A stretch of 62,307 nt of DNA from a bacterium (lineage in GTDB: Bacteria > Auribacterota > UBA3054): the NCBI GenBank assembly GCA_017963805.1, contig JAGCTE010000024.1:1-62307 (forward strand), read 5' to 3'. Below, one piece after another: positions 18,799 through 27,148 of this stretch. The position numbers were made by a program, and so were the translations under genes. The notes under the pieces are model-generated. The model had not been told where the DNA came from. It worked only from the letters and a program-made list of their open reading frames with translations, and ran no database searches. The stretch's first letter is position 1; each line of letters starts with the position of its first letter.

Positions 18799-20184
18799 TT
18801 ATTGCTTTTCCATTACTTGGAATTTCTGCCACTTGCCGCTTCTGAAGCGGGTCCAGTAGATGATGGCCGAGACCAAAAACAGCACGCCCGTAATGGACCA
18901 GACGGAATAAATTCCGAAGTGCATGACTTCCGTCGCAATATAAAGCGCCGGCACGAAGAAGAGCCAGCTCAAAGACACCGACGTGATCATCGGGAAAAGC
19001 GTGTCGCCGGCCGAGCGCAGGGCGTTGTTCAGCCCGACGTTGAAGACGTCCGCGAAGTTGAAGAGCATCATGGTGTACAAGAGATTCCTCGTCATGACAT
19101 AGACCTCTTCCGTATGTTTCCCGCCGCAGAATGTGTCGAAGATCTCTCTTGTGAAAGCGATGATGAAGATCGCTATGACGACGACAAGTATCTCCCCCAA
19201 GAGAAGCCCCTGGTAAACGGCCTTTTTCCCAAGGTCCTTCCTGTCCATACCTATGAACTGCGCCATGATTATGGCCGCGCCGTGCGCCACGGAAAGGATG
19301 GGCAGAAAGATGAGGTTCTGGATGCTGAAGATCACGGTGGTGGCGTTCAGGGCGTCGTCGCTTATGCGCCCTGTGAAAAGGATCTGGGCGGCGAAGGCCG
19401 CGTTGTCGAGCCCGAACATAAGTCCGGTCGGCAGTCCGAACCTGAGAAGGTTGAGGAAGGACGACTTCCTGAAACGCCAGGCGGACATGAAAGCGTACTC
19501 CTTCGTCGAGGGCATGAAGATTATGAACGCTACCAGAGCCCCGGTCGTGAAAAGCCCGGCTATGATGGTGGCTATAGCCGCTCCCTCAACGCCCATTTCC
19601 GGTGCGCCGAATTCGCCGAAAATGAAAACGTAGTTCAGAAAGACGTTGACCGCGCAGCCGAAAACGTTGGCGATCGTGGAGACCCAGACCATCGAGCGGC
19701 CGTTGAAAAAACTCGACAGCACGATGTTCGTCAAAGGGATTATCATGTAGAAAGCCATGTATGAGAAATAGGCTTTCTCCATCATGAGGATGTTAGCCGA
19801 ATGCGCCGCGCGCTCAAGCACGAAAAGCCCCAGCGGCCTGGACGCGAAAGGCACCGTGCTGCCCACCAGCCAGACGAAGTACAAGCTCTGCCAGACGGAG
19901 ACGGAGACCATCTTCTTGTCCTTGGCGCCGAAATATTGGGCCACCATGGTGGTGGTGTAAACGGCCACCCCGGCGAAGAAGCACTGAACCGTGAAAGAGA
20001 GGGTCCCCGCGCCCATGGAAGCGCCGGCGGCGTCCAGGTCGTAATGGGCCAGCATCATGCGGTCGCAGAACAAAAGGACCGCGAAAGCCGCGTTGGTGAT
20101 CATCATCGGGAAGGAGACCTTTACGATCTTCTTCATGATCTCCCAGCCCTTCATAGGTTCATTCATATTTTTATCATTATCCAT
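18799..20184 (-). CDS. MATE-family efflux transporter
   Basis: A 461-residue integral membrane protein with about 12 transmembrane helices in two similar halves, as in multidrug and toxin extrusion (MATE) antiporters. Recognisable pieces are SFPMMITNAAFAVLLFCDRMMLA near the start, a GxxxF-type VAQYFGAKDKK loop, and MAQFIGMDRKD at the matching place in the second half. Substrate is not predictable. Two starts are possible. ATG 20184 lies only 8 nt after a TAAAAT and would be leaderless. ATG 20136 (MKKIVKV) has a GGGAG site. I give the longer form. Confidence 0.88.
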   Translation of the reverse strand: MDNDKNMNEPMKGWEIMKKIVKVSFPMMITNAAFAVLLFCDRMMLAHYDLDAAGASMGAGTLSFTVQCFFAGVAVYTTTMVAQYFGAKDKKMVSVSVWQSLYFVWLVGSTVPFASRPLGLFVLERAAHSANILMMEKAYFSYMAFYMIIPLTNIVLSSFFNGRSMVWVSTIANVFGCAVNVFLNYVFIFGEFGAPEMGVEGAAIATIIAGLFTTGALVAFIIFMPSTKEYAFMSAWRFRKSSFLNLLRFGLPTGLMFGLDNAAFAAQILFTGRISDDALNATTVIFSIQNLIFLPILSVAHGAAIIMAQFIGMDRKDLGKKAVYQGLLLGEILVVVIAIFIIAFTREIFDTFCGGKHTEEVYVMTRNLLYTMMLFNFADVFNVGLNNALRSAGDTLFPMITSVSLSWLFFVPALYIATEVMHFGIYSVWSITGVLFLVSAIIYWTRFRSGKWQKFQVMEKQ

Positions 20185-20192
20185 ATTTATTT

Positions 20193-20198
20193 ATTTTA
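20193..20198 (-). promoter_or_regulatory. Possible -10 for a leaderless MATE transcript
   Basis: Read leftward TAAAAT is followed after 8 nt by ATG 20184, with no Shine-Dalgarno sequence between. No good -35 is seen, so this is tentative. Confidence 0.35.
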
Positions 20199-20239
20199 CT
20201 AAATATGCGGCATAAGAATACACGGCTTGACCTTTCCCC

Positions 20240-20268
20240 TTGTCTGGGGAGGGAAATTCAAATATAAT
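20240..20268 (+). promoter_or_regulatory. Promoter of the Gate-domain membrane protein
   Basis: TTGTCT at 20240-20245 and TATAAT at 20263-20268 are 17 bp apart. Transcription would start near 20275, leaving a short leader with GAGGGG before ATG 20296. Confidence 0.65.
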
Positions 20269-20295
20269 ATCCCCCAAATAATTGAGGGGATATAT

Positions 20296-21450
20296 ATGCC
20301 TGAAAAGAAAAAACTGATACCGAAAGCGCTGGAACCTGTTATTTTCCTGATTCTTTTCTTCGCCGTCGCCGGACCGATGGCCCATATCATGGGCGCGAAG
20401 AACATGGTGAGGACGATCATGGCCACAGGCCACGATCTTATCATCAACACCTGTTTCTTTTTGATGGCGGTCTGCGTCATAGCCGGCGCTCTCAGCGCTC
20501 TTTTGATTGAGTTCGGCATAGTGGCCGCCTTGGAAAAGATCTTGAAGATCTTCATGAAGCCCGTCTTCAATCTCCCGGGCGCCGCGGCCCTTGGCGGAGT
20601 GATGACCTTCTTCTCCGACAACCCCTCCATCATCGCGCTGGCCCGCAACCGCGCCTTCGCGCGCTACTTCAAGAAGTACCAGCTTGTCTCGCTTACCAAC
20701 TTCGGCACGGCCTTCGGCATGGGTCTTATAGTCCTCACCTACATGATGAGCCTGGAGGGCGAAGGCTTCGTCACGGCCGCCGCGGTGGGCTTTTGCGGCG
20801 CTGTCTTCGGCGCGGTCATTTCAACCAGGATCATGCAGTTCCTTGTCAAGCCCATAGTCGGCGATGAGCCGGCCATAACGGAAGCTGAGATCGCCATGAT
20901 GGAGGAGGAAGAGACCGAGCAGGGCGTTTACAAAGAAGAGAACCTCTTCACCCGCTTTTTGAACGGCATCCTGGACGGCGGCAAGAACGGCGTGGAGGTC
21001 GGAATGGCCATCATCCCCGGCGTCGTCATAATCTGCACCTTCGTCATGATGATTACCTTCGGGGCGGACGAGAAGACCGGACTTTACACCGGCGCGGCCT
21101 ACGAGGGCGTTGCCTGGCTGCCGAAGATCTGCGGCTATTTCAAGCACCCTATCTACTGGCTCTTCGGTTTCGAAAGTCCCGAGAACATCGCCTTCCCCCT
21201 GACCGCCATGGGCGCAGTCGGCAGCGCGCTTGCCCTCGTTCCCAAACTGAAGGTCAACCCCAACGACATCGCGGTCTTCACCTCCATCGGCATGTGCTGG
21301 AGCGGATACCTTTCAACGCACACGGCCATGCTGGACGCCCTGGGATACCGCAACGTCATAAGCAAGGCTTTGATCTCGCACACCATAGGAGGCCTTTGCG
21401 CCGGCGTCTTCGCGCACTACGTCTACCTTCTCGTATCGACGATCTTCTGA
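20296..21450 (+). CDS. Gate-domain (nucleoside-recognition-like) integral membrane protein
   Basis: The ATG at 20296 (MPEKKKLIPKALEPV) has a GAGGGG site, giving 384 residues; an earlier in-frame ATG at 20227 overlaps the promoter. Around eight to ten hydrophobic segments are visible, with GAAALGGVMTFFSDNPSIIALARN, a feature of the Gate/nucleoside-recognition superfamily, and a cytoplasmic acidic loop MMEEEETEQG near residue 200. It resembles the clostridial CD0519/CD1768-type membrane proteins, an identification from memory of the motif and length. Transported substrate is unknown. It stands alone between MATE and a terminator. Confidence 0.75.
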   Translation: MPEKKKLIPKALEPVIFLILFFAVAGPMAHIMGAKNMVRTIMATGHDLIINTCFFLMAVCVIAGALSALLIEFGIVAALEKILKIFMKPVFNLPGAAALGGVMTFFSDNPSIIALARNRAFARYFKKYQLVSLTNFGTAFGMGLIVLTYMMSLEGEGFVTAAAVGFCGAVFGAVISTRIMQFLVKPIVGDEPAITEAEIAMMEEEETEQGVYKEENLFTRFLNGILDGGKNGVEVGMAIIPGVVIICTFVMMITFGADEKTGLYTGAAYEGVAWLPKICGYFKHPIYWLFGFESPENIAFPLTAMGAVGSALALVPKLKVNPNDIAVFTSIGMCWSGYLSTHTAMLDALGYRNVISKALISHTIGGLCAGVFAHYVYLLVSTIF

Positions 21451-21455
21451 GCAAA

Positions 21456-21488
21456 CAAAAAAAGCGGAGCGCAGGCTCCGCTTTTTTT
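21456..21488. terminator. Bidirectional intrinsic terminator
   Basis: Stem AGCGGAGC/GCTCCGCT with loop GCAG, flanked by AAAAAAA and TTTTTTT. It serves the Gate-protein transcript from the left and the mutL-nfn leftward operon from the right. Confidence 0.9.
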
Positions 21489-21506
21489 ACGCTTTAACGA
21501 TTCTTC

Positions 21507-21824
21507 TTATTTCCCGTCGTAGCCCAAAAAACGCGCCTTCCTGTCGATGAAGGCTTCCTTTTTCCTTAAGGATCTCAGCGTGTCCTCGATCTCGTTCCCG
21601 AGGGAAAGGGCGAACTGCTCGCCTTCTTCCGGGGCGGCCGTGGCGGTAACGAAGACTTCCTCGTCCTCGTAATCGGTCGTTTCCTCTTTCGCTTTCGTTT
21701 CGACAAGGCAGACGTCGTCTATGACCATGGCCTGTTCTTCAAGGGAGTAAGCGATAACGTCAGGCGACTCGCTGGCGCAGCCGGCCAGGAGCAACAGGGC
21801 GGTGAGGGAAAGAAGGAAACGCAT
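21507..21824 (-). CDS. Small lipoprotein of unknown function
   Basis: 105 residues. A signal peptide with lipobox (LLLLAGC, Cys near residue 16) indicates lipid attachment to the envelope. The mature part is strongly acidic (ETTDYEDEEVFVTATAAPEE) and ends in a basic helix with RSLRKKEAFIDRKARF. I recognise no family. It is the last gene of the leftward operon, 9 nt after the MDR-like gene. Confidence 0.7.
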   Translation of the reverse strand: MRFLLSLTALLLLAGCASESPDVIAYSLEEQAMVIDDVCLVETKAKEETTDYEDEEVFVTATAAPEEGEQFALSLGNEIEDTLRSLRKKEAFIDRKARFLGYDGK

Positions 21825-21833
21825 TTTATTTTT

Positions 21834-22676
21834 TCAGGGGAAATAGGGTTCGGGGAAACTTTCCTGGGTGAGAGTCACGATCGACCCCTCGCCCAAAGCC
21901 TGGAAAGCCTTGTCAACATCGTCCCAGACGAAGGTTAGGCGTCTCGCGGCAAAGGAAAGGCTGCCCTCGATAAGGAGCCTTACAGCCTCTTCGACTTCAG
22001 CTCCGGAATAGGCAGCGTCAAAATTGAAGCATAAACCCCTACGCATGGCAAGCGGCCATTTTTCCCAAGGGCTATCATCGCCTATTGAAAGTACTTGTAC
22101 CGTCCCTCCCTTGTTAGTAACTTCCGTCGCGCGGTCAAAGAGCGAAGCGTCCGCGTTCGTCAAAAAAGTCACTTCGGAGGTTTCCCCCTCTTTGGCCAAC
22201 GGGTAGCCTTTCATAGGCAGGATCTGTCTTAGCATCTCACCCTGGAAAGACTCGCCTATGACGGCGCAACGAACTCCTTCCGCTTTGGGCAGCGCGTGAA
22301 GCAGCGCGGCTATGTGCGGCGCAAGCGAAAGGTCGGCGTAGCTCAAAGCCTTCTCGACTTTGCGGACGCAGTCGGCGGGAACAAGCACATTCTCAGCCGC
22401 CAGGCCCTGCTCGGATCCGCCGGGAAGCCACAGGACAACGGGCTGCCCCGCTTTCAAATTTTCATCGGCGCTCTCGCAAACAAGGCCGGCCGCGGCTGAT
22501 CCCACCACGTAAGGAGAAGGCCATTCTCCCTTGAGGTATGAGAAACGGTCGCGCTCGCCAAGCGTCACGGCGCGCACTTCCGCCCTGACATATCCAAGCG
22601 GCAGCTTTTTCTGACGCGGCCATTCCTCGTCGCGTATGTCATTGATCCCGTAGTAAGCTAAAACGCGCATAATCAC
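21834..22676 (-). CDS. Degenerate medium-chain dehydrogenase/reductase-like protein
   Basis: 280 residues with the outline of an MDR (zinc-alcohol-dehydrogenase-like) chain: an N-terminal GroES-like piece with VRAEVRAVTLGERDRFSYLKGEWPSPYVVGSAAAGLV, and a C-terminal segment DDVDKAFQALGEG typical of the end of this fold. The catalytic zinc ligands and the GxGxxG nucleotide loop are not evident (it reads AVIGESFQGEMLR), so it may have lost NADPH binding or catalysis. It overlaps the end of the NfnB-like gene by 4 nt. Family call moderate; activity unknown. Confidence 0.65.
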   Translation of the reverse strand: MIMRVLAYYGINDIRDEEWPRQKKLPLGYVRAEVRAVTLGERDRFSYLKGEWPSPYVVGSAAAGLVCESADENLKAGQPVVLWLPGGSEQGLAAENVLVPADCVRKVEKALSYADLSLAPHIAALLHALPKAEGVRCAVIGESFQGEMLRQILPMKGYPLAKEGETSEVTFLTNADASLFDRATEVTNKGGTVQVLSIGDDSPWEKWPLAMRRGLCFNFDAAYSGAEVEEAVRLLIEGSLSFAARRLTFVWDDVDKAFQALGEGSIVTLTQESFPEPYFP

Positions 22677-24076
22677 AGATCCAGGTCTTTTATTATCGTT
22701 TGGGCCGCGCTCTTTCCGGCGCCCATCGCTTTTATGACCGTGGCGGAGCCGGTGACGATGTCGCCGCCCGCGTACACGCCTTTCTTGCCGGTCCTTCCCT
22801 CTTCGTCAGATACGATGTACCCGCGCTCGCTGCAGGGAAGATCCGGCGTAGTCTGGCGGATGAGAGGATTCGCCTCGGTGCCCAAGGCCACGATCGCGGT
22901 GTCAATTTCAAGTTCGAAGGTCTCGCCTTCAATGGGAACGGGCCTGCGGCGCCCGGAAGCGTCCGGTTCGCCCAAAGTCATCTTCTGGCAGACGACCGAT
23001 CTCAGATTGCCGTTTTCGTCGCCCGTGAATTTTACGGGATTGGAAAGAATGAGGAATTTCACGCCCTCTTCCTCCGCGTGGTGGATCTCCTCTTTCCTAG
23101 CCGGCATCTCCTCCCTTGAGCGGCGGTAGACGATGCTGACTTCCTCGAAGCCCATTCTGAGGGCCGTCCTGGCGGAGTCCATCGCGGTGTTGCCGGCGCC
23201 GAAGACCGCGACCTTTTTCCCCCTGATGGGCGGAGTCACGGCGTCGTCGCGGAAAGCCTTCATAAGGTTCACCCTCGTCAGGAACTCGTTGGAGGAATAG
23301 ACGCCGTTGAGAGTCTCGCCTTCTATCCTCAAAAACTTGGGAGTGCCGGCGCCGCTGCCGATGAAGACGGCGGAATAACCTTCTTCTCCAAGGAGCTCGT
23401 CTATTGTGTAAAGGCGGCCCACTATGGAATTGAGCTCGAATCTGGCGCCCAGCTTTTTCAAGCCTTCTATTTCAGCCGAGACGATCGCTTTCGGCAGACG
23501 GAATTCCGGGATGCCGTAAACAAGGACGCCTCCCGGTTCGTGCAGCGCCTCGAAGATCGTGACGTTCACTCCCGCCTTCAAAAGTTCGTAAGCGCAGGCC
23601 AGACCCGAAGGGCCGGAGCCGATCACGGCGACTTTGGCCTTCTTTGCGCCAGCCAATTTGGGCGTTTCTTTGGCGTTCGCGTTTTCGCGGTGCCAGTCGG
23701 CCACGAAGCGCTCCAGTCTCCCTATGGAGACCGGCTCCCCTTTTAGGCCGACAATGCATTTGCTTTCGCACTGCGCTTCCTGCGGGCAGACGCGGCCGCA
23801 GACGGCCGGCAGGCTGTTGTCGGAGATCAAAGACGCGTAGGCGGCGGGAAGATCCTTGTTGGCGATGCCGGAAATGAATTTGGGAATGTTGACGCCAACC
23901 GGGCAGCCCGTCACGCAGCGCGGATTAGGGCAATTAAGGCAGCGCGTCGCTTCCAGAACGGCGGTCTCAAAAGAGAAGCCCAACGGCACCTCGCTGAAAT
24001 TGTGCCGCCTGACTTCGGGCTTCTGCTCGGGCATTGCTTGCCTTGGAATTTGCATTCTTTCCTGATTCGTCATCAC
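22673..24076 (-). CDS. NfnB / GltA-type NADPH oxidoreductase subunit
   Basis: A 467-residue member of the glutamate synthase small-subunit/NfnB family. The N-terminal part has two [4Fe-4S] cysteine sets, CLNCPNPRCVTGCPVG and CGRVCPQEAQCESKC. FAD binding is shown by VIGSGPSGLACAYELLKAG and NADPH binding by VFGAGNTAMDSARTALRMG. Since an NfnA-like gene is fused by a 4-nt overlap upstream and no large GltB chain is present, the pair fits NADH-dependent ferredoxin:NADP oxidoreductase, which can couple electron flows by bifurcation. A plain sulfide dehydrogenase-type (SudA) role remains possible. Confidence 0.85.
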   Translation of the reverse strand: MMTNQERMQIPRQAMPEQKPEVRRHNFSEVPLGFSFETAVLEATRCLNCPNPRCVTGCPVGVNIPKFISGIANKDLPAAYASLISDNSLPAVCGRVCPQEAQCESKCIVGLKGEPVSIGRLERFVADWHRENANAKETPKLAGAKKAKVAVIGSGPSGLACAYELLKAGVNVTIFEALHEPGGVLVYGIPEFRLPKAIVSAEIEGLKKLGARFELNSIVGRLYTIDELLGEEGYSAVFIGSGAGTPKFLRIEGETLNGVYSSNEFLTRVNLMKAFRDDAVTPPIRGKKVAVFGAGNTAMDSARTALRMGFEEVSIVYRRSREEMPARKEEIHHAEEEGVKFLILSNPVKFTGDENGNLRSVVCQKMTLGEPDASGRRRPVPIEGETFELEIDTAIVALGTEANPLIRQTTPDLPCSERGYIVSDEEGRTGKKGVYAGGDIVTGSATVIKAMGAGKSAAQTIIKDLDL

Positions 24077-24900
24077 AGACCCTCCTCTTCAGCACGCAGA
24101 CGGCATTTGTGTTCGTATTCCCTGTAGATGCCGCTTCTTCTCCGCAATTCGTCGAAATCGACCTGATCGGCCGGGAACTCCGGACCGTCCACGCAGGTGT
24201 AGCGGATCTTTCCGCCCACCGTGACGCGGCAGCCGCCGCACATTCCCGTGCCGTCTATCATGATGGAATTGAGGCTGGCCGTCGCCGGGACGTTGTATTC
24301 TTTCGCCAGTTCGGCGCAGGCTTTCATCATGGGGATCGGCCCCACGATGTAAACGTGGTCGACGTTTCCGCTTTCAAGCTCCTTTTTCAGGACGGTCGTG
24401 ACGAAACCCTTTTCGCCGTAAGAGCCGTCGTCGGTCGCGATCATAAGCTCGTGGCAGACTTCCCGCATCTCGTTTTCGAGGATAAGAAGTTCGCGCGTCC
24501 TGGCGCCGATTATGCCCTTGACGCGGTTCCCGGCCGCTTTCAGGGCTGAGGCTATGGGAAGTATAGGGGCCGTGCCTATTCCGCCGCCTACGCAGACGAC
24601 GCGCCCGTTCTCGGGGATCTCGGTGGGCTGTCCCAGAGGCCCGACAACATCGTGCACGAAAGCGCCTTCTTTGAGGCTCGATAGTTCCATGGTCGTGTAC
24701 CCCACGGTCTGGAAGATAAGCTTGACGCCGCCTCTAGGGTCGGACGATACCATCGTAAGCGGGATGCGTTCGCTCGTCTCCTTGGGCCTTACTATGACGA
24801 ACTGCCCGGCCTTGCGAACCTTCGCGAGCCTTGGCGCTTCGACGACCATGGAATAGACCTTGTCGGCGAGCTTTGTTTTTTCCAAAATTCTGTACGGCAT
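24073..24900 (-). CDS. NfnA / SudB-type flavoprotein subunit
   Basis: 275 residues of the ferredoxin-NADP reductase-like family. ERIPLTMVSSD is the FAD site, VGGGIGTAPILPIASALKAAG the NAD site, and the C-terminal GTGMCGGCRVTVGGK...YTCVDGPEF set binds a [2Fe-2S] cluster. In Nfn this subunit oxidises NADH and hands electrons through the iron-sulfur cluster to the partner. Its stop overlaps the NfnB start, and that pairing defines the system better than either alone. It belongs to the mutL-led operon. Confidence 0.85.
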   Translation of the reverse strand: MPYRILEKTKLADKVYSMVVEAPRLAKVRKAGQFVIVRPKETSERIPLTMVSSDPRGGVKLIFQTVGYTTMELSSLKEGAFVHDVVGPLGQPTEIPENGRVVCVGGGIGTAPILPIASALKAAGNRVKGIIGARTRELLILENEMREVCHELMIATDDGSYGEKGFVTTVLKKELESGNVDHVYIVGPIPMMKACAELAKEYNVPATASLNSIMIDGTGMCGGCRVTVGGKIRYTCVDGPEFPADQVDFDELRRRSGIYREYEHKCRLRAEEEGL

Positions 24901-24901
24901 T

Positions 24902-25291
24902 TTAGTATCTGCAAAGGTATGAGAGCAGGATGCTGTCTCCGATGATTATAAGGGCCACCATAAGCAAAACGACGAGGGGAACGCCGATCTCAGCCAAAAA
25001 CGAAGGCGTCTTGTACTCATTCCCGCAGGAAACGCAGCGGAGCGTCGCGCCGGTTCTCTTCAGCCTCGGGAGCAGGAAAGAGAGGAACTTCAGATGCTTC
25101 GGTATCTCGTTCCCGGGATCAGCGATCATAAGGGAAAACTTCTCCCCGCAAAAAGGACAGTGGGACTCCAGGACGTCGTAGCCCAGAAGCTCCAGCGATT
25201 CCTGACGCTGCTTTTTCTGCAGCTCCAGAAAGTGTCTCTCCTCCTCCCTTTTGGTCGGTCCGAAAATGTTTTTTTCGCTTTCTGTCGTCAT
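24902..25291 (-). CDS. Small zinc-ribbon membrane protein
   Basis: Start ATG 25291 (MTTESEKNIFG) is chosen over an upstream TTG at 25303. Two CxxCG knuckles (SHCPFCGEK near residue 45 and RCVSCGNEY near residue 85) form a probable zinc ribbon. A hydrophobic helix VPLVVLLMVALIIIGDSILL ends the chain. The N-terminal half is coiled-coil-like (EEERHFLELQKKQRQESLELL). I know no named family. It lies 20 nt after mutL and 1 nt before the NfnA gene, so it is co-transcribed. Confidence 0.7.
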   Translation of the reverse strand: MTTESEKNIFGPTKREEERHFLELQKKQRQESLELLGYDVLESHCPFCGEKFSLMIADPGNEIPKHLKFLSFLLPRLKRTGATLRCVSCGNEYKTPSFLAEIGVPLVVLLMVALIIIGDSILLSYLCRY

Positions 25292-25310
25292 AAAAGGGTG
25301 CAAATTAAAA

Positions 25311-27131
25311 TTAAAGTCCGGCTCGCCCGAAACGTCTTTCCAGTTCGGAATAAGTCAGCATGATGATGGTCGGCCTGCCGTGCGGGCAGGTCCAGGGCGT
25401 CTTTGTCGCCATCAGTTCGTTAAGTATGGCCTGACAGTCCGCAAGGGAAAGCTGATGATGGAATTTTATGCTCTTCCGGCAGACCATGACGAGCGCCAGT
25501 CTGCGCCTTATCTCCTCCGTCCTGGATGATGAGCCCAGAAGCTTGAGGTCTTCCGCCATGTCGGTCATGAGCTCCTGCAGGGCCGAGGCCTCCAGAAAAG
25601 CCGGGACAGCGTCTATTTTAAGCGTGTTCTTTCCGAATTCCTCCAGGGAAAAACCGCTTCTCCTAAGCTCGTCCAGATAGGGCTTGAGGCTCGCCATCTG
25701 TTCATGCGACAGCGTCAGCGTCTCGGGAAGCAGCAGACGCTGGCTGGGGGCGTTGGCGCTTTCGAAAGCGAGCAGAGCCTTTTCATAATTGATCCGCTCG
25801 TGGGCCGCGTGCTGGTCAATGATCCCGATCCCTTTCCCCTCTATCTCGGCTAAGATGTACATGCCGCCGGCCTGCGCCAACACTTTAGATTGGGAAAGCG
25901 TTGCCTCTTTCGCCTCATAAAGTTTCTCCTCGGGTTCCCCGACCGCGGAAGCCGGCTCTTCCGGCTCGGCGTAGATCTTCTTCCAGTCTTCTACTGAAAG
26001 CTTTTCGCCCCGCATCATGGAAATTTCCTGCGGCTTCGAGAAAGAGGACTTGTATCCAAGGTTCGGCACGTTCCCGTCCTTTTGTTCGCCAAGCGACAGT
26101 TCCGGAGGCGCCATGTCCGACCTTAGGGCGCCGGAAACGGCCCTCGCGATCAGGTCCTGAACGAGATGCTCGTTCCTGAAGCGGATGTCGAGCTTGGCGG
26201 GATGCACGTTTATGTCGATCGTTCCCGGAGCGACGGTAAGGAAGAGGAAAGCGTAAGGGAAGCGCTCGGGGCTCAGCAAGGTTCCGTAGGCCCTCTTCAG
26301 AAGCGAGGCCAAAAAGACGCACCTCACGGCCCTTTTGTTGACGAAAAGGAATATTTCGGACCTTGTCGAGCTGGCGACGGTCCAGGGCGAGACGAAACCC
26401 TCCACAAGGCGCCCTTCCGCGGAAGCGCTGACCGGGATAAGGGAATTGGTGAAATCCGTTCCCCTCAGCTGGCGGAGCCTCGCCTTAACGGCCTCCATGA
26501 AAGGCAGCGTCTCGTTCTGCGGGGGAAGGTTGAAGACTTCCGTCTTGTCCACAAGGTAGCGGAAGCCGACGTGGGGATGCGTCAAAACCGCGTTCTGCAT
26601 GAAGCGCGCGATGTGCCCGAGCTCTGTGGCGTCGGTCTTCAGAAATTTAGCCCTGACGGGAACGCAGAAGAAAAGATTTTTGACGCTGATGGTCGTGCCC
26701 TGGGAGCGCGCCGCGTCGCTGACAGTCATGTCCGCTCCGCCCTCGACCCTGATGCAGGTCGGCGTTCCCCCGTCTTTGGGAGCGGAGATCATCTCGAAGC
26801 GGGAAACGCTCGCGATAGAGGGAAGCGCCTCGCCCCTGAAGCCCAAAGTCCTGACGTTTGAGATGTCAGCGGCGGTCCTGATCTTGCTGGTCGCGTGGCG
26901 CATCAAAGACATCTTCGCGTCTTCCCTTGACATGCCGCAGCCGTCGTCTGAAACAGATATGAGTTTGCGTCCGCCTTCCATGATTTCGACGCAAACGCGC
27001 CTGGCGCCGGCGTCTAGGGAGTTCTCAACGAGCTCCTTGACCACCGAGGCGGGGCGCTCCACCACTTCGCCCGCGGCTATCTTGTTGGCCACGTCTTCCG
27101 GTAGGAGTTTTATCTGTCTATCATCTGTCAT
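25311..27131 (-). CDS. mutL: DNA mismatch repair protein MutL with endonuclease motif
   Basis: 606 residues. The N-terminal GHKL ATPase has NSLDAGA and DDGCGM, plus the ATP-lid region TLGFRGEALPSIASVS. The C-terminal half contains DQHAAHERINYE around residue 437-448, which fits the DQHA-x2-E-x4-E nuclease motif, and near residue 580 CPHGRP, a metal-site motif. So this is the nicking MutL type seen in bacteria without MutH. MutS is not in this window. The gene has its own extended -10 overlapping the stop of the HAD gene, only 8 nt before the ATG. Confidence 0.95.
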   Translation of the reverse strand: MTDDRQIKLLPEDVANKIAAGEVVERPASVVKELVENSLDAGARRVCVEIMEGGRKLISVSDDGCGMSREDAKMSLMRHATSKIRTAADISNVRTLGFRGEALPSIASVSRFEMISAPKDGGTPTCIRVEGGADMTVSDAARSQGTTISVKNLFFCVPVRAKFLKTDATELGHIARFMQNAVLTHPHVGFRYLVDKTEVFNLPPQNETLPFMEAVKARLRQLRGTDFTNSLIPVSASAEGRLVEGFVSPWTVASSTRSEIFLFVNKRAVRCVFLASLLKRAYGTLLSPERFPYAFLFLTVAPGTIDINVHPAKLDIRFRNEHLVQDLIARAVSGALRSDMAPPELSLGEQKDGNVPNLGYKSSFSKPQEISMMRGEKLSVEDWKKIYAEPEEPASAVGEPEEKLYEAKEATLSQSKVLAQAGGMYILAEIEGKGIGIIDQHAAHERINYEKALLAFESANAPSQRLLLPETLTLSHEQMASLKPYLDELRRSGFSLEEFGKNTLKIDAVPAFLEASALQELMTDMAEDLKLLGSSSRTEEIRRRLALVMVCRKSIKFHHQLSLADCQAILNELMATKTPWTCPHGRPTIIMLTYSELERRFGRAGL

Positions 27132-27139
27132 AGGTTTAA

Positions 27140-27148
27140 ATTATAGCA
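27140..27148 (-). promoter_or_regulatory. Extended -10 for mutL (probably leaderless)
   Basis: Read leftward TGCTATAAT; its end is 8 nt before ATG 27131, with no Shine-Dalgarno sequence. Expected initiation would be at or 1-2 nt before the ATG. The motif overlaps the last codons of the HAD gene. Confidence 0.55.
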
